In this document: positions 9,106 through 18,894 of the stretch, piece after piece
Layout of the letters: every line of letters starts with the position of its first letter
How positions within the stretch are numbered: position 1 is the stretch's first letter
Source of the DNA: Spongiibacteraceae bacterium
GTDB lineage: Bacteria; Pseudomonadota; Gammaproteobacteria; Pseudomonadales; Spongiibacteraceae
Length of the DNA: 39,937 nt
Assembly (NCBI GenBank): GCA_002710725.1
Contig: PAKT01000088.1
Coordinates: 1-39,937 of the forward strand
Direction of reading: 5' to 3'
Notes under the pieces: model-generated
The model's database searches: none
Told to the model about the DNA's origin: nothing
The model's input: the letters and a program-made list of their open reading frames with translations, nothing else
Made by a program: the position numbers and the translations under genes

Positions 9106-10479
9106 TCAGTGAATCAGTGCAAAGCAGGTCAGCGCCGTGATCACAGCCCCCAGCACACTCAACACCACCCCGCGCCGGGCCATCTGCGGCACGCTGATCA
9201 TGCCGCTGCCGTAGACGATCGCATTCGGCGCGGTGGCAATGGGCAAGGTAAAGGCACAACTGGCACTGATCGCTGCCGGCACCATCAACAGCGCCGGGGG
9301 CAAACCGAGGCCCAGCGCGGCAGCGCCCAGAATCGGCAGCAACAGGGTGGCCGTGGCCATATTGCTGGTCGCTTCGGTGAGAAAGGTCACGCTGAAACAG
9401 AGCACCACTAGCAGCAACAGTACCGGCCAGTGCTGAAGAGCGGTTACCGCTCCGGCGACCTGCTCGGAAAGCCCCGAAGCGGCAAAGGCCTTGGCAATAC
9501 AGATCCCGCCACCGAACAGAATCAGAATGCCCCAGGGCAGTTCTCTGGTTGCCTCCCAGTCCAGCAGTCTGCCGCCCTTGCCGTCGCCGATGGCGAACAG
9601 GCTCGCCCCGGCCAGCAACGCCAAGGTGGCATCGTTGGCACCCGGCAGATTCAGCAAACCGGACCAACCCCCGAAAGGTTCACTGCGAGTGATCCACAGC
9701 AGCGCCGTGACCAGAAACACCCACAACACCCGCTTTTGCGCCACATCCCAGGGCTCCCTGTCGGGCAAGCTAGCCGACAGCGCGCTGTTCAAGCCTCGCG
9801 ACAACCACCACATGGCCACCGGCAGCAACAGCAGCACCACCGGCAGGCCCCAGCGCATCCAGCCTAGAAAACTGACTTCTTCGCCGGTCAGCTCGGTGTA
9901 GACCTGCATGAAAACGAGATTGGGCGGTGTGCCAATCGGCGTACCGATACCGCCGATACTGGCGGCATAGGCAATACCCAGCAGCAGGGGCACCGCCAGC
10001 GTCGGGCTTTGCAGGCGATCGAGAATGGCCAGCGCCACCGGCAGCAGCATCAGGGTGGTGGCGGTATTGGAAATCCACATGCTCAACAGGGCCGAGGCCA
10101 GCATGAAGCCTACAATCAAACGGCGCTCGCTGCCGGCACCCACCCAGTGCAGAGCCATCAGGGCCAGATGGTAGTGGGCACCGCGATAGGCCATAGCCCG
10201 GGACAGCAGAAAGCCCCCCAGCATCAGCAGCACGATGGAGGCGCCATAGGCCTCGGCAACCTCGGCTTTGCTGAGCACGCCAAACAGCGGGAAGACCGCC
10301 AGGGGGATCAGGGCGGTCACGGCGATGGGCACCGCCTCGGCGAACCACCAACCGAGACAGAACGCGGTGACCGCCAGGGTAACCGTGGCGTGCGGATTGA
10401 GCCCCATCGACCAGCCCAGCAGCACCGCCAGTCCGCCCAGTACCGGCCCCGCAAGGAGCCTCAGGTTCGCGTTACTCAC
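9106..10479 (-). CDS. SLC13/DASS family anion permease
   Basis: Multi-TM; conserved SNTATTLMLLPVALAI and GTPIGTPPNLVF, C-terminal ATAPNAIVYGSG. Confidence 0.93.
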   Translation of the reverse strand: MSNANLRLLAGPVLGGLAVLLGWSMGLNPHATVTLAVTAFCLGWWFAEAVPIAVTALIPLAVFPLFGVLSKAEVAEAYGASIVLLMLGGFLLSRAMAYRGAHYHLALMALHWVGAGSERRLIVGFMLASALLSMWISNTATTLMLLPVALAILDRLQSPTLAVPLLLGIAYAASIGGIGTPIGTPPNLVFMQVYTELTGEEVSFLGWMRWGLPVVLLLLPVAMWWLSRGLNSALSASLPDREPWDVAQKRVLWVFLVTALLWITRSEPFGGWSGLLNLPGANDATLALLAGASLFAIGDGKGGRLLDWEATRELPWGILILFGGGICIAKAFAASGLSEQVAGAVTALQHWPVLLLLVVLCFSVTFLTEATSNMATATLLLPILGAAALGLGLPPALLMVPAAISASCAFTLPIATAPNAIVYGSGMISVPQMARRGVVLSVLGAVITALTCFALIH

Positions 10480-10485
10480 GAGCCT

Positions 10486-11553
10486 TTACCGCCCGGCTTC
10501 AATACCGGCGGTAGGCGCAGGCACCCGCAACAGGCGGTCTCCCGCATAAGAGCCGATAAACCAGTAGTTGCCCCACTCCACTGCCACGGTTCCCGCACCC
10601 ATCGGCGCGCCCTTGTGGTCAAACAGGGTTTCCGCACCCATGGTCTCTGGATCGATGGCGATCAACTGAAATCGCGATTCGCAGGCGCCGCTATGGACAT
10701 CCCCACACAGGCCCGGCACCAGCTTGTCGCGCGGATGAGAGGCGACCAGCAAACGGCCATCCGGCAACCAGCTGCTGTTATCCGGATGCGCCACTTCCAC
10801 TTCACCGAGATGTTCGCCGCTGTCGCGCGCAATTTTGCGCACGCGGTTATTGGTGTAGAGATTCAGAAACAGGTTTTGGCCATCGTTGCTGATCTGAATA
10901 CCGTTGGGGAAGGAACCGAGACTGCCGGGCTGGATATCCACCCCTTCACCTTCTCGCCAGCGCCAGACATGACCGCGTTCCGCGCCAAAGAAGGTACGCA
11001 GCAGCGCCCAGATATTGTCCTTGGGAAACATGTGGGTCACCAGAAAGCCCCCTTCCGGGCTTGCCACCACGTCATTGAGGAAGGCGCCATCAGGCAGCAC
11101 CACGCAGCCCTGCCAGTGCAGCGAGCTGTCATCGCGCCATTCAAAAAACTCCACCGACTCGCGGCCACCGTGGTTTACCACCAGTAACTGCCAGCGACCG
11201 TCGCTGCGCTGGGAGAGATGAATGCCATGAGGGGAAATAGCAGCACCCGGCGCGCCCGGACAATCGGCATCGCCCCAGCCCTCCGGTTCTGCCGTTTGAC
11301 TGGCCAAAGGATACAGCGGCAGTGTGGTTTCGGTTTGCGGATCAAACAACATCAGGCTGCCCGAGTCCGAGCCGGTAATACCGCCGAACTGACTCAGGAT
11401 CAGGTGCTTGCCATCGGGGGTCGGTTCAATATCTTCCGGCGCCTGCAAGCCGCAGATTGGCACCCGGTCATCTACCGGCTCACAGGGAAAATCGCGCTGG
11501 GCATCGCACGCGGCCAACAGAAAAGGAAGTGAAAGAACCAACAGACGTGTCAT
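10486..11553 (-). CDS. Beta-propeller (SMP-30/arylesterase-like) lipoprotein
   Basis: Lipobox LLAAC; repeats such as EDIEPTPDGKHLILSQFGG, PHGIHLSQ, FPNGIQISNDGQNLFLNLYTNNRV. Confidence 0.75.
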   Translation of the reverse strand: MTRLLVLSLPFLLAACDAQRDFPCEPVDDRVPICGLQAPEDIEPTPDGKHLILSQFGGITGSDSGSLMLFDPQTETTLPLYPLASQTAEPEGWGDADCPGAPGAAISPHGIHLSQRSDGRWQLLVVNHGGRESVEFFEWRDDSSLHWQGCVVLPDGAFLNDVVASPEGGFLVTHMFPKDNIWALLRTFFGAERGHVWRWREGEGVDIQPGSLGSFPNGIQISNDGQNLFLNLYTNNRVRKIARDSGEHLGEVEVAHPDNSSWLPDGRLLVASHPRDKLVPGLCGDVHSGACESRFQLIAIDPETMGAETLFDHKGAPMGAGTVAVEWGNYWFIGSYAGDRLLRVPAPTAGIEAGR

Positions 11554-11635
11554 AGGTCACCCACGATTATGATTATTTGGTGGGCACCATACTACCTGCA
11601 CTGGAGTGACAAAAACCAGCGATGGCTGGCAGCCC

Positions 11636-12799
11636 TTAGACCTGACTCACGCTGCCGGGCGTCTGCGCCGGTGACTCCAGCTCGGCCTTTTCTTTTGCCT
11701 GCGCCTTGGCTGCCGCCCGGCGCCGCTGAGGACGTCGCTTCAGCCACAGACTGACGCCGGTAAAAGCAAGCACCGCAGGCGCAAGCCCGAACAGGCACCA
11801 GATAATGCGGCTCGGCAGCCCGGCAAAATCGCCGAAGTGAAGCCGGCGAAAGCTGTCAATGGTCTTTGCTGTCACACCCTGCTCGCGAATATCGTAAACC
11901 TCTTTCAGGTCGCCACTCTGGGCATCAAAGTGAACCGAACTGGCGTACTGGCTCAGCAAAGGGTTCGAGCTGTCGATGTCGCCAAAAAAGCGTATGCCCT
12001 GACCCGGCTCCCAGGGAAGCGAAATATAGGTGGCATCAAAAGCCGGAAGCGCCTGCTCGCTGCGATCGTGCATGGCCTGCAGTGACAGCTCGTCGTTGTA
12101 GAGCCGCGCCTGCATCTTATAGTGCTCCTGACCGCCGGCATGCTCCTCCACTTCATGGGCAAAGTGGGTGAGGTTCCAGTAAGCGCCGGTAACGCCCAGA
12201 ACCAACAGCACCGGCGACGCATAGGCGCCCACCAGTTTATGCAGGTCACTGTAGTAGAGCACGCGTCGCGCTTTTGTGCGCAGGGTAAACAGGTTCTTCC
12301 AGAAGCTGCGGTGCAGCCACAGGCCGGTAATACCCAGCAGACAGAGAATAACCGCGATCAGACCGCTGAGCAGCAGACCCGCATCGTGCAGCAGCAGGGT
12401 GTAGTGCAACTCCAGCAACCAGTCGGTGAGATAGTGGGTGGTGGAGACCACCGGCGCCAGTACATCTGCCCGGTACTGATCCAACAGCAGATACGACCAG
12501 TCGCTGCTGCCGTGGGCCATGACATACACAAGGTCCGCCCGCGAGGGATCTTCGAACAAACTCCAGCCCACCACTTCGTAGCGGGGGTAGGTCTCATTCA
12601 CCACATGGCGCAGGGTGTCGAGACTCTGCCGCTGCGGCAGTGGCTCTACCCTTACCTTGTCGTGCATCAGCAGGCTGTCGATTTCGTGCTTGAACACCAG
12701 CACGCTGCCGGTCAGACAGATCACAAGCAGCGGCAGGCAGACCGCCAGGGCCGACCAGCTGTGAATACGGAACAGCAGTTTATTACTCATATACGCCAA
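11636..12799 (-). CDS. PepSY-associated TM helix domain protein
   Basis: IHSWSALAVCLPLLVICLTGSVLVFKHEID; four TM segments; typical partner of TonB-dependent siderophore receptors. Confidence 0.9.
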   Translation of the reverse strand: MAYMSNKLLFRIHSWSALAVCLPLLVICLTGSVLVFKHEIDSLLMHDKVRVEPLPQRQSLDTLRHVVNETYPRYEVVGWSLFEDPSRADLVYVMAHGSSDWSYLLLDQYRADVLAPVVSTTHYLTDWLLELHYTLLLHDAGLLLSGLIAVILCLLGITGLWLHRSFWKNLFTLRTKARRVLYYSDLHKLVGAYASPVLLVLGVTGAYWNLTHFAHEVEEHAGGQEHYKMQARLYNDELSLQAMHDRSEQALPAFDATYISLPWEPGQGIRFFGDIDSSNPLLSQYASSVHFDAQSGDLKEVYDIREQGVTAKTIDSFRRLHFGDFAGLPSRIIWCLFGLAPAVLAFTGVSLWLKRRPQRRRAAAKAQAKEKAELESPAQTPGSVSQV

Positions 12800-12993
12800 A
12801 AAACTCGGGAAACAGTAAGCTGACTGTGACGCGGCGCACCGCAGCAGCCCTGCTCCCGGTAAAGGCTGGCGATGTACTTTTCATCCGTCACATTCTCGAT
12901 AGTCAATGCGGCACTGGGCTTATCGGGGATCGCGCATTCGGCGAACAGACCAACCAGCAGGCCTTCAACCTGTTGCCTTTCGAGGCTAAGCAA
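12787..12993 (-). pseudogene. C-terminal relic of a TonB-dependent (siderophore) receptor
   Basis: ALTIENVTDEKYIASLYREQGCCGAPRHSQLTVSRVF resembles the final beta strands of TonB-dependent receptors (N-DKKY-AS---QG--G-PR----S---F); the plug and most of the barrel are absent. Confidence 0.65.
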
Positions 12994-13015
12994 GCCGTCG
13001 CATTTAAACGCAAAC

Positions 13016-13034
13016 GCGAACCATTATCAATATC
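13016..13034 (-). promoter_or_regulatory. Fur-box-like site upstream of the TonB-receptor relic/PepSY genes
   Basis: Minus strand GATATTGATAATGGTTCGC matches 14/19 positions of GATAATGATAATCATTATC. Confidence 0.5.
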
Positions 13035-13105
13035 ATTTGCAGAAAAACACCCCGCCGCCGCGCTGAGGTACAATGCGCGCTTTGAACAAATGGGGACTCA
13101 GCGAA

Positions 13106-13876
13106 ATGCGGATAGCTTCGTGGAACGTCAACGGCATTCGAGCCGTGATGAAAAAGGACTTTGCCGACTCACTGGCCAGCCTGAATGCCGACATCCTCTG
13201 CCTGCAGGAAACCAAGGCCCAGGATGATCAGGTCGTGGCCGCCCTGGAAGGTGTCGAGGGCTACCACGTATACAGCAACTCCGCCGAACGCAAGGGTTAC
13301 TCGGGCGTGGCCATCCTGACCCGCAAGGAGCCGATCCGGGTTTTCGCCGATATCGGCATCGAGGAACACGACAAAGAAGGCCGCGTGCTTACCGCTGAAT
13401 TCGAGGGTTTTTACCTGCTGACGGTCTACACGCCCAATTCAGGAAACGAGCTGGTGCGTCTGCCCTACCGGGAAACCTGGGATCGGGACTTTATAAACTA
13501 CGTTAAAACCCTGGAACGGCAGAAACCGGTACTGATGTGCGGCGACTTCAATGTGGCCCACCGCGACATCGATATTGCCCGCCCCAAACCCAATTACAAC
13601 AAGAGCGCCGGTTTTACCCAGAAAGAAATCGATGGCATGGACAACATCGTGGCGGCAGGCTTTGTCGACACCTTCCGCCATTTTTACCCTGAAACAGTGA
13701 AGTACAGTTGGTGGAGCTACCGCGCCGGCGCGCGGGCTAAAAACGTAGGCTGGCGGATAGACTACTTTCTCGGCAGCGACTCACTGGTGAAGACACAGAT
13801 CAAAGATGCGACGATCTGGAATGATATTTTCGGTTCAGACCACTGCCCGGTCAGTGTCGACCTGAAGCAGGCTTAG
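13106..13876 (+). CDS. xth: Exodeoxyribonuclease III
   Basis: [47 protein letters not shown]. Confidence 0.95.
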   Translation: MRIASWNVNGIRAVMKKDFADSLASLNADILCLQETKAQDDQVVAALEGVEGYHVYSNSAERKGYSGVAILTRKEPIRVFADIGIEEHDKEGRVLTAEFEGFYLLTVYTPNSGNELVRLPYRETWDRDFINYVKTLERQKPVLMCGDFNVAHRDIDIARPKPNYNKSAGFTQKEIDGMDNIVAAGFVDTFRHFYPETVKYSWWSYRAGARAKNVGWRIDYFLGSDSLVKTQIKDATIWNDIFGSDHCPVSVDLKQA

Positions 13877-16086
13877 CGCTGCCAGCGATGAAAGCGCTCT
13901 ACCCACTGCAGCAATTTTTGCGGCGCGTGGGCCTTGCTCCACTCCCCCGCCGCATACTTGTTGGCCTCGGCCAGCGTCGGGTAGATATGAATAGTGCCGA
14001 GTATTTTCTTCAGGCCAATGCCGTGCTTCATCGCCAGCACATACTCGGCAATCAGATCGCCGGCGTGGGCACCGACAATCGTCACCCCGAGAATACGATC
14101 TGAGCCTTTGGCGGTAAGCACTTTGACAAAGCCCTCATCGCTGCCGTCGGCAATAGCCCGATCCAGATCATCAATGCCGTAGCGGGTTACTTCATAGTCC
14201 ACACCCTGATCAATGGCGTCCTGTTCATTGAGCCCAACCCGAGCCACCTCCGGGCTGATAAAGGTCGCCCAGGGAATGACTGAATAGTCGACCTTGAACT
14301 TTTTGAACTTCCCGAACAGCGCGTTCACCGCAGCGTACCAGGCCTGATGCGCTGCCACATGAGTAAACTGGTAGGGGCCGGTCACATCACCACAGGCATA
14401 GATATTGGGGTAGCGGGTTTGCATATGCTCATTCACCGCCAGCGTACCGTTGTCGCGCGATTCAATGCCCAACGCTTCCAGCCCGAAGCCCTCCACGTTG
14501 GCCTTGCGGCCGATAGCCACCAGCACTTCATCAAACACCAGCCTGACTGTGCCTCCCTGATGTTCGGCGTAGAGCACTTTGTCATCGCCTTCCAGGGCGA
14601 AGCGCACCGCCTTGTGGCCCGTGAGCAGTTCAACGCCATCGCGGCGCAGGCCCTCTGTCGCGGCTTGTGCCACATCGTCGTCTTCTCGGGGCAGAATACG
14701 CGGCAGCATTTCTACCTGAGTTACCTGCGACCCCAAACGGGCAAAGGCCTGGGCCAGCTCGCAGCCGATCGGCCCGCCGCCAAGCACCAGCAGGCGACCG
14801 GGATTATTTTCAAGATTCCACAGTGAATCGGAGGTGAGATAACCCACCTCATCCAGGCCAGGAAACGGCGGCACCAGAGGCCGGGCGCCGGAGGCAACAA
14901 TAATGTTGCGCGCGCTCAAACGCTCCAATTCACCGTTCTCATTGCGGATTTCCACTTCCCAGGGCGATACCAGCTTCGCCTCACCCATGCGGCAATCCAC
15001 CCCCAGCTCGGAATAGCGCTCCACGGAATCGTGAGGCTCAATGCGGCTGATGACCGACTACACGCGCTGCATGATGGCGGCAAAGTCTGCTTCCGGCACG
15101 AGCGGTTTCAAACCATAACGCGGCGCCGTGTTGGCAAAGTGGTACACCTGCGCGCTTTTGATCAGGGCCTTGGAAGGTACACAGCCAGTATTGAGACAAT
15201 CTCCCCCCATACGGTGACGCTCGATCAACGTCACACTGGCTTTAACTGTCGCCGCGATATAGGCACTGACCAGGCCGGCGGAACCCGCCCCAATCACAAT
15301 CAGGTTTCGATCGAAGGTTTTCGGCTTTTGCCAGCCGCGATACACGCGCATGGCCTGCACCCGATTGACGATCGCCTTGCCAATCCAGGGCAGCAGTGCC
15401 AGCAGGGTGAAAGCAACAATCAGTTCGCTTGAGAGCAAGCCCGCCGGCGAGGAAATCTGTGCCAGTTGGGTACCGGCATTGACGTAGACAATGGTCCCGG
15501 CCAGCATGCCCACCTGACTGACCCAGTAAAACGTCCAGGTTCGAATAGGGGTCAGCGCCATCAGCAGGTTGATGACAAAGAAGGGAAAAATCGGCACCAG
15601 CCGAATGGAAAAAAGATACAGCGCACCATCGCGTTCGACGCCGCGATTGATGGCTTTTAAACGTTCTGAAAACTTTTCCTGCACCGCGTCGTGCAACAGA
15701 TAGCGCGTGACTAAAAAGGCAAGAGTGGCGCCCACACTGGCCGCGAAGGAGGCCAGCACAACACCTTTCAGCAAACCAAAAATCGCGCCGGCTGCCAGCG
15801 TCATAATCGCCGCCCCCGGCAGCGACAGTGATGTCACCAGCACATAAACGGCAAAGAACACAGCGCCGGAAATCAGGGGCTCCGCCGTGACATAGGCTCT
15901 GATGTCCGACAGCTGACTCTGCAGATACTGAAGGTTCAGATACTGTCCGACATCGAAAACAAATATTGCACCGCCCGACAGGATCAGCAGCAAGACCAGC
16001 AGAAGTTTCTTGGGCGTATTCAGAATCGTTCTCCTCAGGTGGTCTGCAATCAGATTTCGCTGCAGGAAGCACCGTGTTTGAAACAA
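13873..16086 (-). pseudogene. TVP38/TMEM64 (VTT) membrane domain fused to a mercuric-reductase-like pyridine nucleotide-disulfide oxidoreductase, interrupted by one in-frame TAG (15058-15060)
   Basis: ORFs 15058..16086 and 13873..15024 are in the same frame, separated by TAG plus 11 codons; redox-active motif GGDCLNTGCVPSKALI in the first part, NAD and dimerisation domains in the second. Confidence 0.85.
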
Positions 16087-16958
16087 CTGAAGCAGCGGTG
16101 ATGGCGCAACATAACCCGCGGCTCCAGGCTCTCCTTCAGGGTCGAACCGAGATTATAGTCCGGGTCATCATCAACCAGGGTGCAGGCATAAACGCCCAGT
16201 TTTCCGCCCTGTTTCACCACCATTCGGCTGAAGGCACACATGAACTGGGCCCGGCTTTCTGCGGTGTGATGTTCCGTCATGCAGTTTTCTGTAATCTCCG
16301 GCACCTCGGCCTGCGAGCCCGGCGGCAAAAAGTCCGGGAAGGACACCAGGCGAAGCGAATCAGGCAGGCCAAAGGCGCGCAAGTGTTTCTGAAATTCAGC
16401 CTCTACCTGATCAGTATTTTCATCTGCCTCCCACTGCCGGGCGATGGATACCTCAAAACCCTTTGCGTGCAATTGCTGTAAGGCCTCGAAGGACTCTTTA
16501 AACGTGCCTTCGCCTCGCCCTGCCTCATGACGTTCACGGTCCGGGTAATCGATACTGATGCGAAAACGCAGTGGATGGGGAGCGTCACGCAAGGGCTCTA
16601 TCTGCGCCATGCGCTGCAGCACTGGCCGCGTGCCGTTGGTCAGCACCAGACAGGGCCGAAACTGCAGGGCGTAGTCGAGTATCAGGTGAAACTCTCGCGC
16701 GACGAAGGGCTCGCCGCCGGTAAAGGAAAAGTTCTCCACACCCAGTTCAACCGCCTCATCAATAAAAGGTTTAACATCCGCCAGCGTCATCAACTGCAGG
16801 CGGTCATCGCCGGGCTTGGAACCCTCCAGACAAAAGGGACATTTCAGGTTGCAGGCGGTGCCGGTATGAAACCAGAGCTCGCGCAATGCCGGCGTGTCGA
16901 TATAGCCGCGCGGCTCACCGGCAGCGGTGGCAATCCAGCTGTTCGTTCGCGCCAACAT
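16050..16958 (-). CDS. Radical SAM enzyme, function unassigned
   Basis: CNLKCPFC (CX3CX2C), FSFTGGEPF, C-terminal Cys cluster CFSCFKHGASC; start overlaps the ArsM-like stop. Confidence 0.9.
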   Translation of the reverse strand: MLARTNSWIATAAGEPRGYIDTPALRELWFHTGTACNLKCPFCLEGSKPGDDRLQLMTLADVKPFIDEAVELGVENFSFTGGEPFVAREFHLILDYALQFRPCLVLTNGTRPVLQRMAQIEPLRDAPHPLRFRISIDYPDRERHEAGRGEGTFKESFEALQQLHAKGFEVSIARQWEADENTDQVEAEFQKHLRAFGLPDSLRLVSFPDFLPPGSQAEVPEITENCMTEHHTAESRAQFMCAFSRMVVKQGGKLGVYACTLVDDDPDYNLGSTLKESLEPRVMLRHHRCFSCFKHGASCSEI

Positions 16959-17998
16959 CAGCAGCAGGCTCCCGCTGCTGCGCTGTCGCCCCTGCGAAAG
17001 GGCATCAGGTCACCGCAATCCGGGAAGATGCCGTAGTGGGTGTCAAAGTTGCCGATAAACTCGAAATACGGGGCAAATCGAGATTCTCTCAGCATGCGGT
17101 AGGTATTGCCGCAAACCGGAAAAACCCGCCCTTTTTCGATCCTGTGGTGGCCATCAAGCACAAACACCGCGTCACTGCCAGAAACTCCACCGCGATAGAT
17201 GACGGCTTGGCCGTAGTCTTCGCAGGCCGGCTCAAGGCCGCTCAATTTAAACAGACGATAGGTCGCAGAAAAGAAAGCGGCCGGAGCCAGACGCTCGGCG
17301 ATGGCCGGGTTGTTGATGCCAAGAGGGCGATCTTCTACCAGACGCGGGTCGGCAAAACCGCTGCCTTTGGCCAGGTTCAGAAAATCATTCCAGTACAGCG
17401 CGCCGCCCAGACATTCACCGTAGAGCACAGGATCACTGCGCAGCGCATCCGGCAGGCGGCGATCGCAGTAAACGTCGGAGAAATAAAACTCTCCGCCCGG
17501 TTTCAACACCCGGTGAACTTCTCGCAGCACCGCGTCCTTATCCGGTGAAAGGTTGATTACACAGTTGGAAATGACGATATCAAAACTGTCGTCCTGCAAA
17601 CCAAGCTCGTCGAGTTTTTCGATATATCCTTCGAGAAATTCGACGTTGGATTGCGCGTAGCCAAACTGTTCCCGATGGTAGTCCTGGTGTTCGCGGGCGA
17701 CCGCGAGCTGCTCGGGCGTCATATCGACACCCACGACAAAACCCCGCTCACCCACGAGAGCCGACAGGGCGTAGACATCGCGACCACTGCCGCTGCCCAG
17801 GTCGAGGATGCGCATACCGTCCAGTACCGTCGGCGCCACCAAACCGCAGCCGTAATAGCGGCTCAGTACTTCCGGATGCAATTTGCCCAACACCGGTTTC
17901 AACCATTCCGGGGGCGCGACATCACAGCAGGCATCAGTCTGAAGATCACTGCTGGATTGAAGCTGCTTGCCGTAATAGTCTTTTACGTCGTTTTGCAT
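16958..17998 (-). CDS. arsM: ArsM/AS3MT-like arsenite S-adenosylmethionine methyltransferase
   Basis: VKDYYGKQLQSSSDLQTDACC, RYYGCGLVAP, ILDLGSGSGRDVYALSALVG, ISNCVINLSPDK, VLKPGGEFYFSDVY, YGECLGGALYWNDF, C-terminal GACC. Confidence 0.88.
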   Translation of the reverse strand: MQNDVKDYYGKQLQSSSDLQTDACCDVAPPEWLKPVLGKLHPEVLSRYYGCGLVAPTVLDGMRILDLGSGSGRDVYALSALVGERGFVVGVDMTPEQLAVAREHQDYHREQFGYAQSNVEFLEGYIEKLDELGLQDDSFDIVISNCVINLSPDKDAVLREVHRVLKPGGEFYFSDVYCDRRLPDALRSDPVLYGECLGGALYWNDFLNLAKGSGFADPRLVEDRPLGINNPAIAERLAPAAFFSATYRLFKLSGLEPACEDYGQAVIYRGGVSGSDAVFVLDGHHRIEKGRVFPVCGNTYRMLRESRFAPYFEFIGNFDTHYGIFPDCGDLMPFRRGDSAAAGACC

Positions 17999-18037
17999 AT
18001 CACCTCTTTTGATTTCGCAGACTGCGCCAGCGCTCGC

Positions 18038-18295
18038 TCAGCCACTCGGATTGGATTGACCTCCCATCGACTTATCGGCGTTTTTAACCGCCGTCATCAC
18101 TCTGCTGACTTCACTCTCACTGGCCTGCCCGTGCATACGTGGAATCGCCCTGAGCAGATGCCGAAACTGCTTCACATAGCGACGGCAATGGCGGCAGATG
18201 ATGATGTGCATACGCAGTGCAAAGCGCTCACGACCGCTCAACTCACCGGCCAGCAAGGCGTCGGCCTGATGTACGACCTCCCTGCATTTCAGCAT
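18038..18295 (-). CDS. Zinc-finger (zf-HC2) anti-sigma factor
   Basis: HIIICRHCRRYVKQFRHLL HxxxCxxC motif; overlaps the sigma factor stop. Confidence 0.85.
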   Translation of the reverse strand: MLKCREVVHQADALLAGELSGRERFALRMHIIICRHCRRYVKQFRHLLRAIPRMHGQASESEVSRVMTAVKNADKSMGGQSNPSG

Positions 18296-18894
18296 TCCCC
18301 GGTCTCCTGATAGTGATCTACCAACTTGAACAGTTGCGTGCGCGCCCGATGCAGAAGCACACGGGCATTGGATGCGGTGATCGTCAGTTCGTTACAGATT
18401 TCGTCGAACTCCAGCCCGCCCGCATCGCGCAGTTCGAGCATGGCCCGCTGCGGCGCGGGCATGGCCAGCAGCAATCGGCTGAGACAATCCGCCAGTTCGC
18501 GCTGCATCAACAGGCCATCCGGTGACTCATCGTGCCAGGTAACGGGCGGTTTGCTCCAGTGTCCACCCTCGCGGAAGCGGTCGGCCAGCGGGTGCTGATC
18601 CTCGTCCAACTGAAGTGACACCTCGCGGCGGGATTTTCGCAGCAACATACGAGCCTCGTTGATGACGATGCGCGTCAGCCAGGTTCGCAGCGCCGAACGC
18701 CCCTCAAAGCCCGGCAGCGCCTTGTGCGCTTTGATCCAGGCGTTCTGAACCACCTCTTCCGCGTCATCAATACCGACAATCGCCGTCGCGGTGGCCAGCA
18801 GCGCTCTGTGATGAGCCCTGACCAGAGCACTGAAAGCGCTGTCATCGCCGCGCCTCAGCGCCTGGATGTCGTCTGGAACGACCTCTGCTCTCAT
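18289..18894 (-). CDS. ECF-type RNA polymerase sigma factor (sigma-70 family)
   Basis: sigma2 region DDAEEVVQNAWIKAHKALPGFEGRSALRTWLTRIVINEARM; sigma4 region QRAMLELRDAGGLEFDEICNELTITASNARVLLHRAR. Confidence 0.95.
   Translation of the reverse strand: MRAEVVPDDIQALRRGDDSAFSALVRAHHRALLATATAIVGIDDAEEVVQNAWIKAHKALPGFEGRSALRTWLTRIVINEARMLLRKSRREVSLQLDEDQHPLADRFREGGHWSKPPVTWHDESPDGLLMQRELADCLSRLLLAMPAPQRAMLELRDAGGLEFDEICNELTITASNARVLLHRARTQLFKLVDHYQETGEC

Noticed and set aside
10009-11187. 392-aa plus-strand ORF
   Set aside because: Spans the antisense of two well-supported genes (DASS permease and beta-propeller lipoprotein); Gln/His/Arg-rich shadow translation.
15058-15060. TAG as a recoded (pyrrolysine or other) sense codon
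   Set aside because: TAG is used as an ordinary stop elsewhere in the window (e.g. MBOAT gene end at 31614-31616, murI end), and no recoding element is evident; a nonsense mutation or sequencing error is simpler.
15242-16072. 276-aa minus-strand ORF in a different frame of the TVP38 region
   Set aside because: Out-of-frame translation of a clearly coding membrane protein; composition not protein-like.
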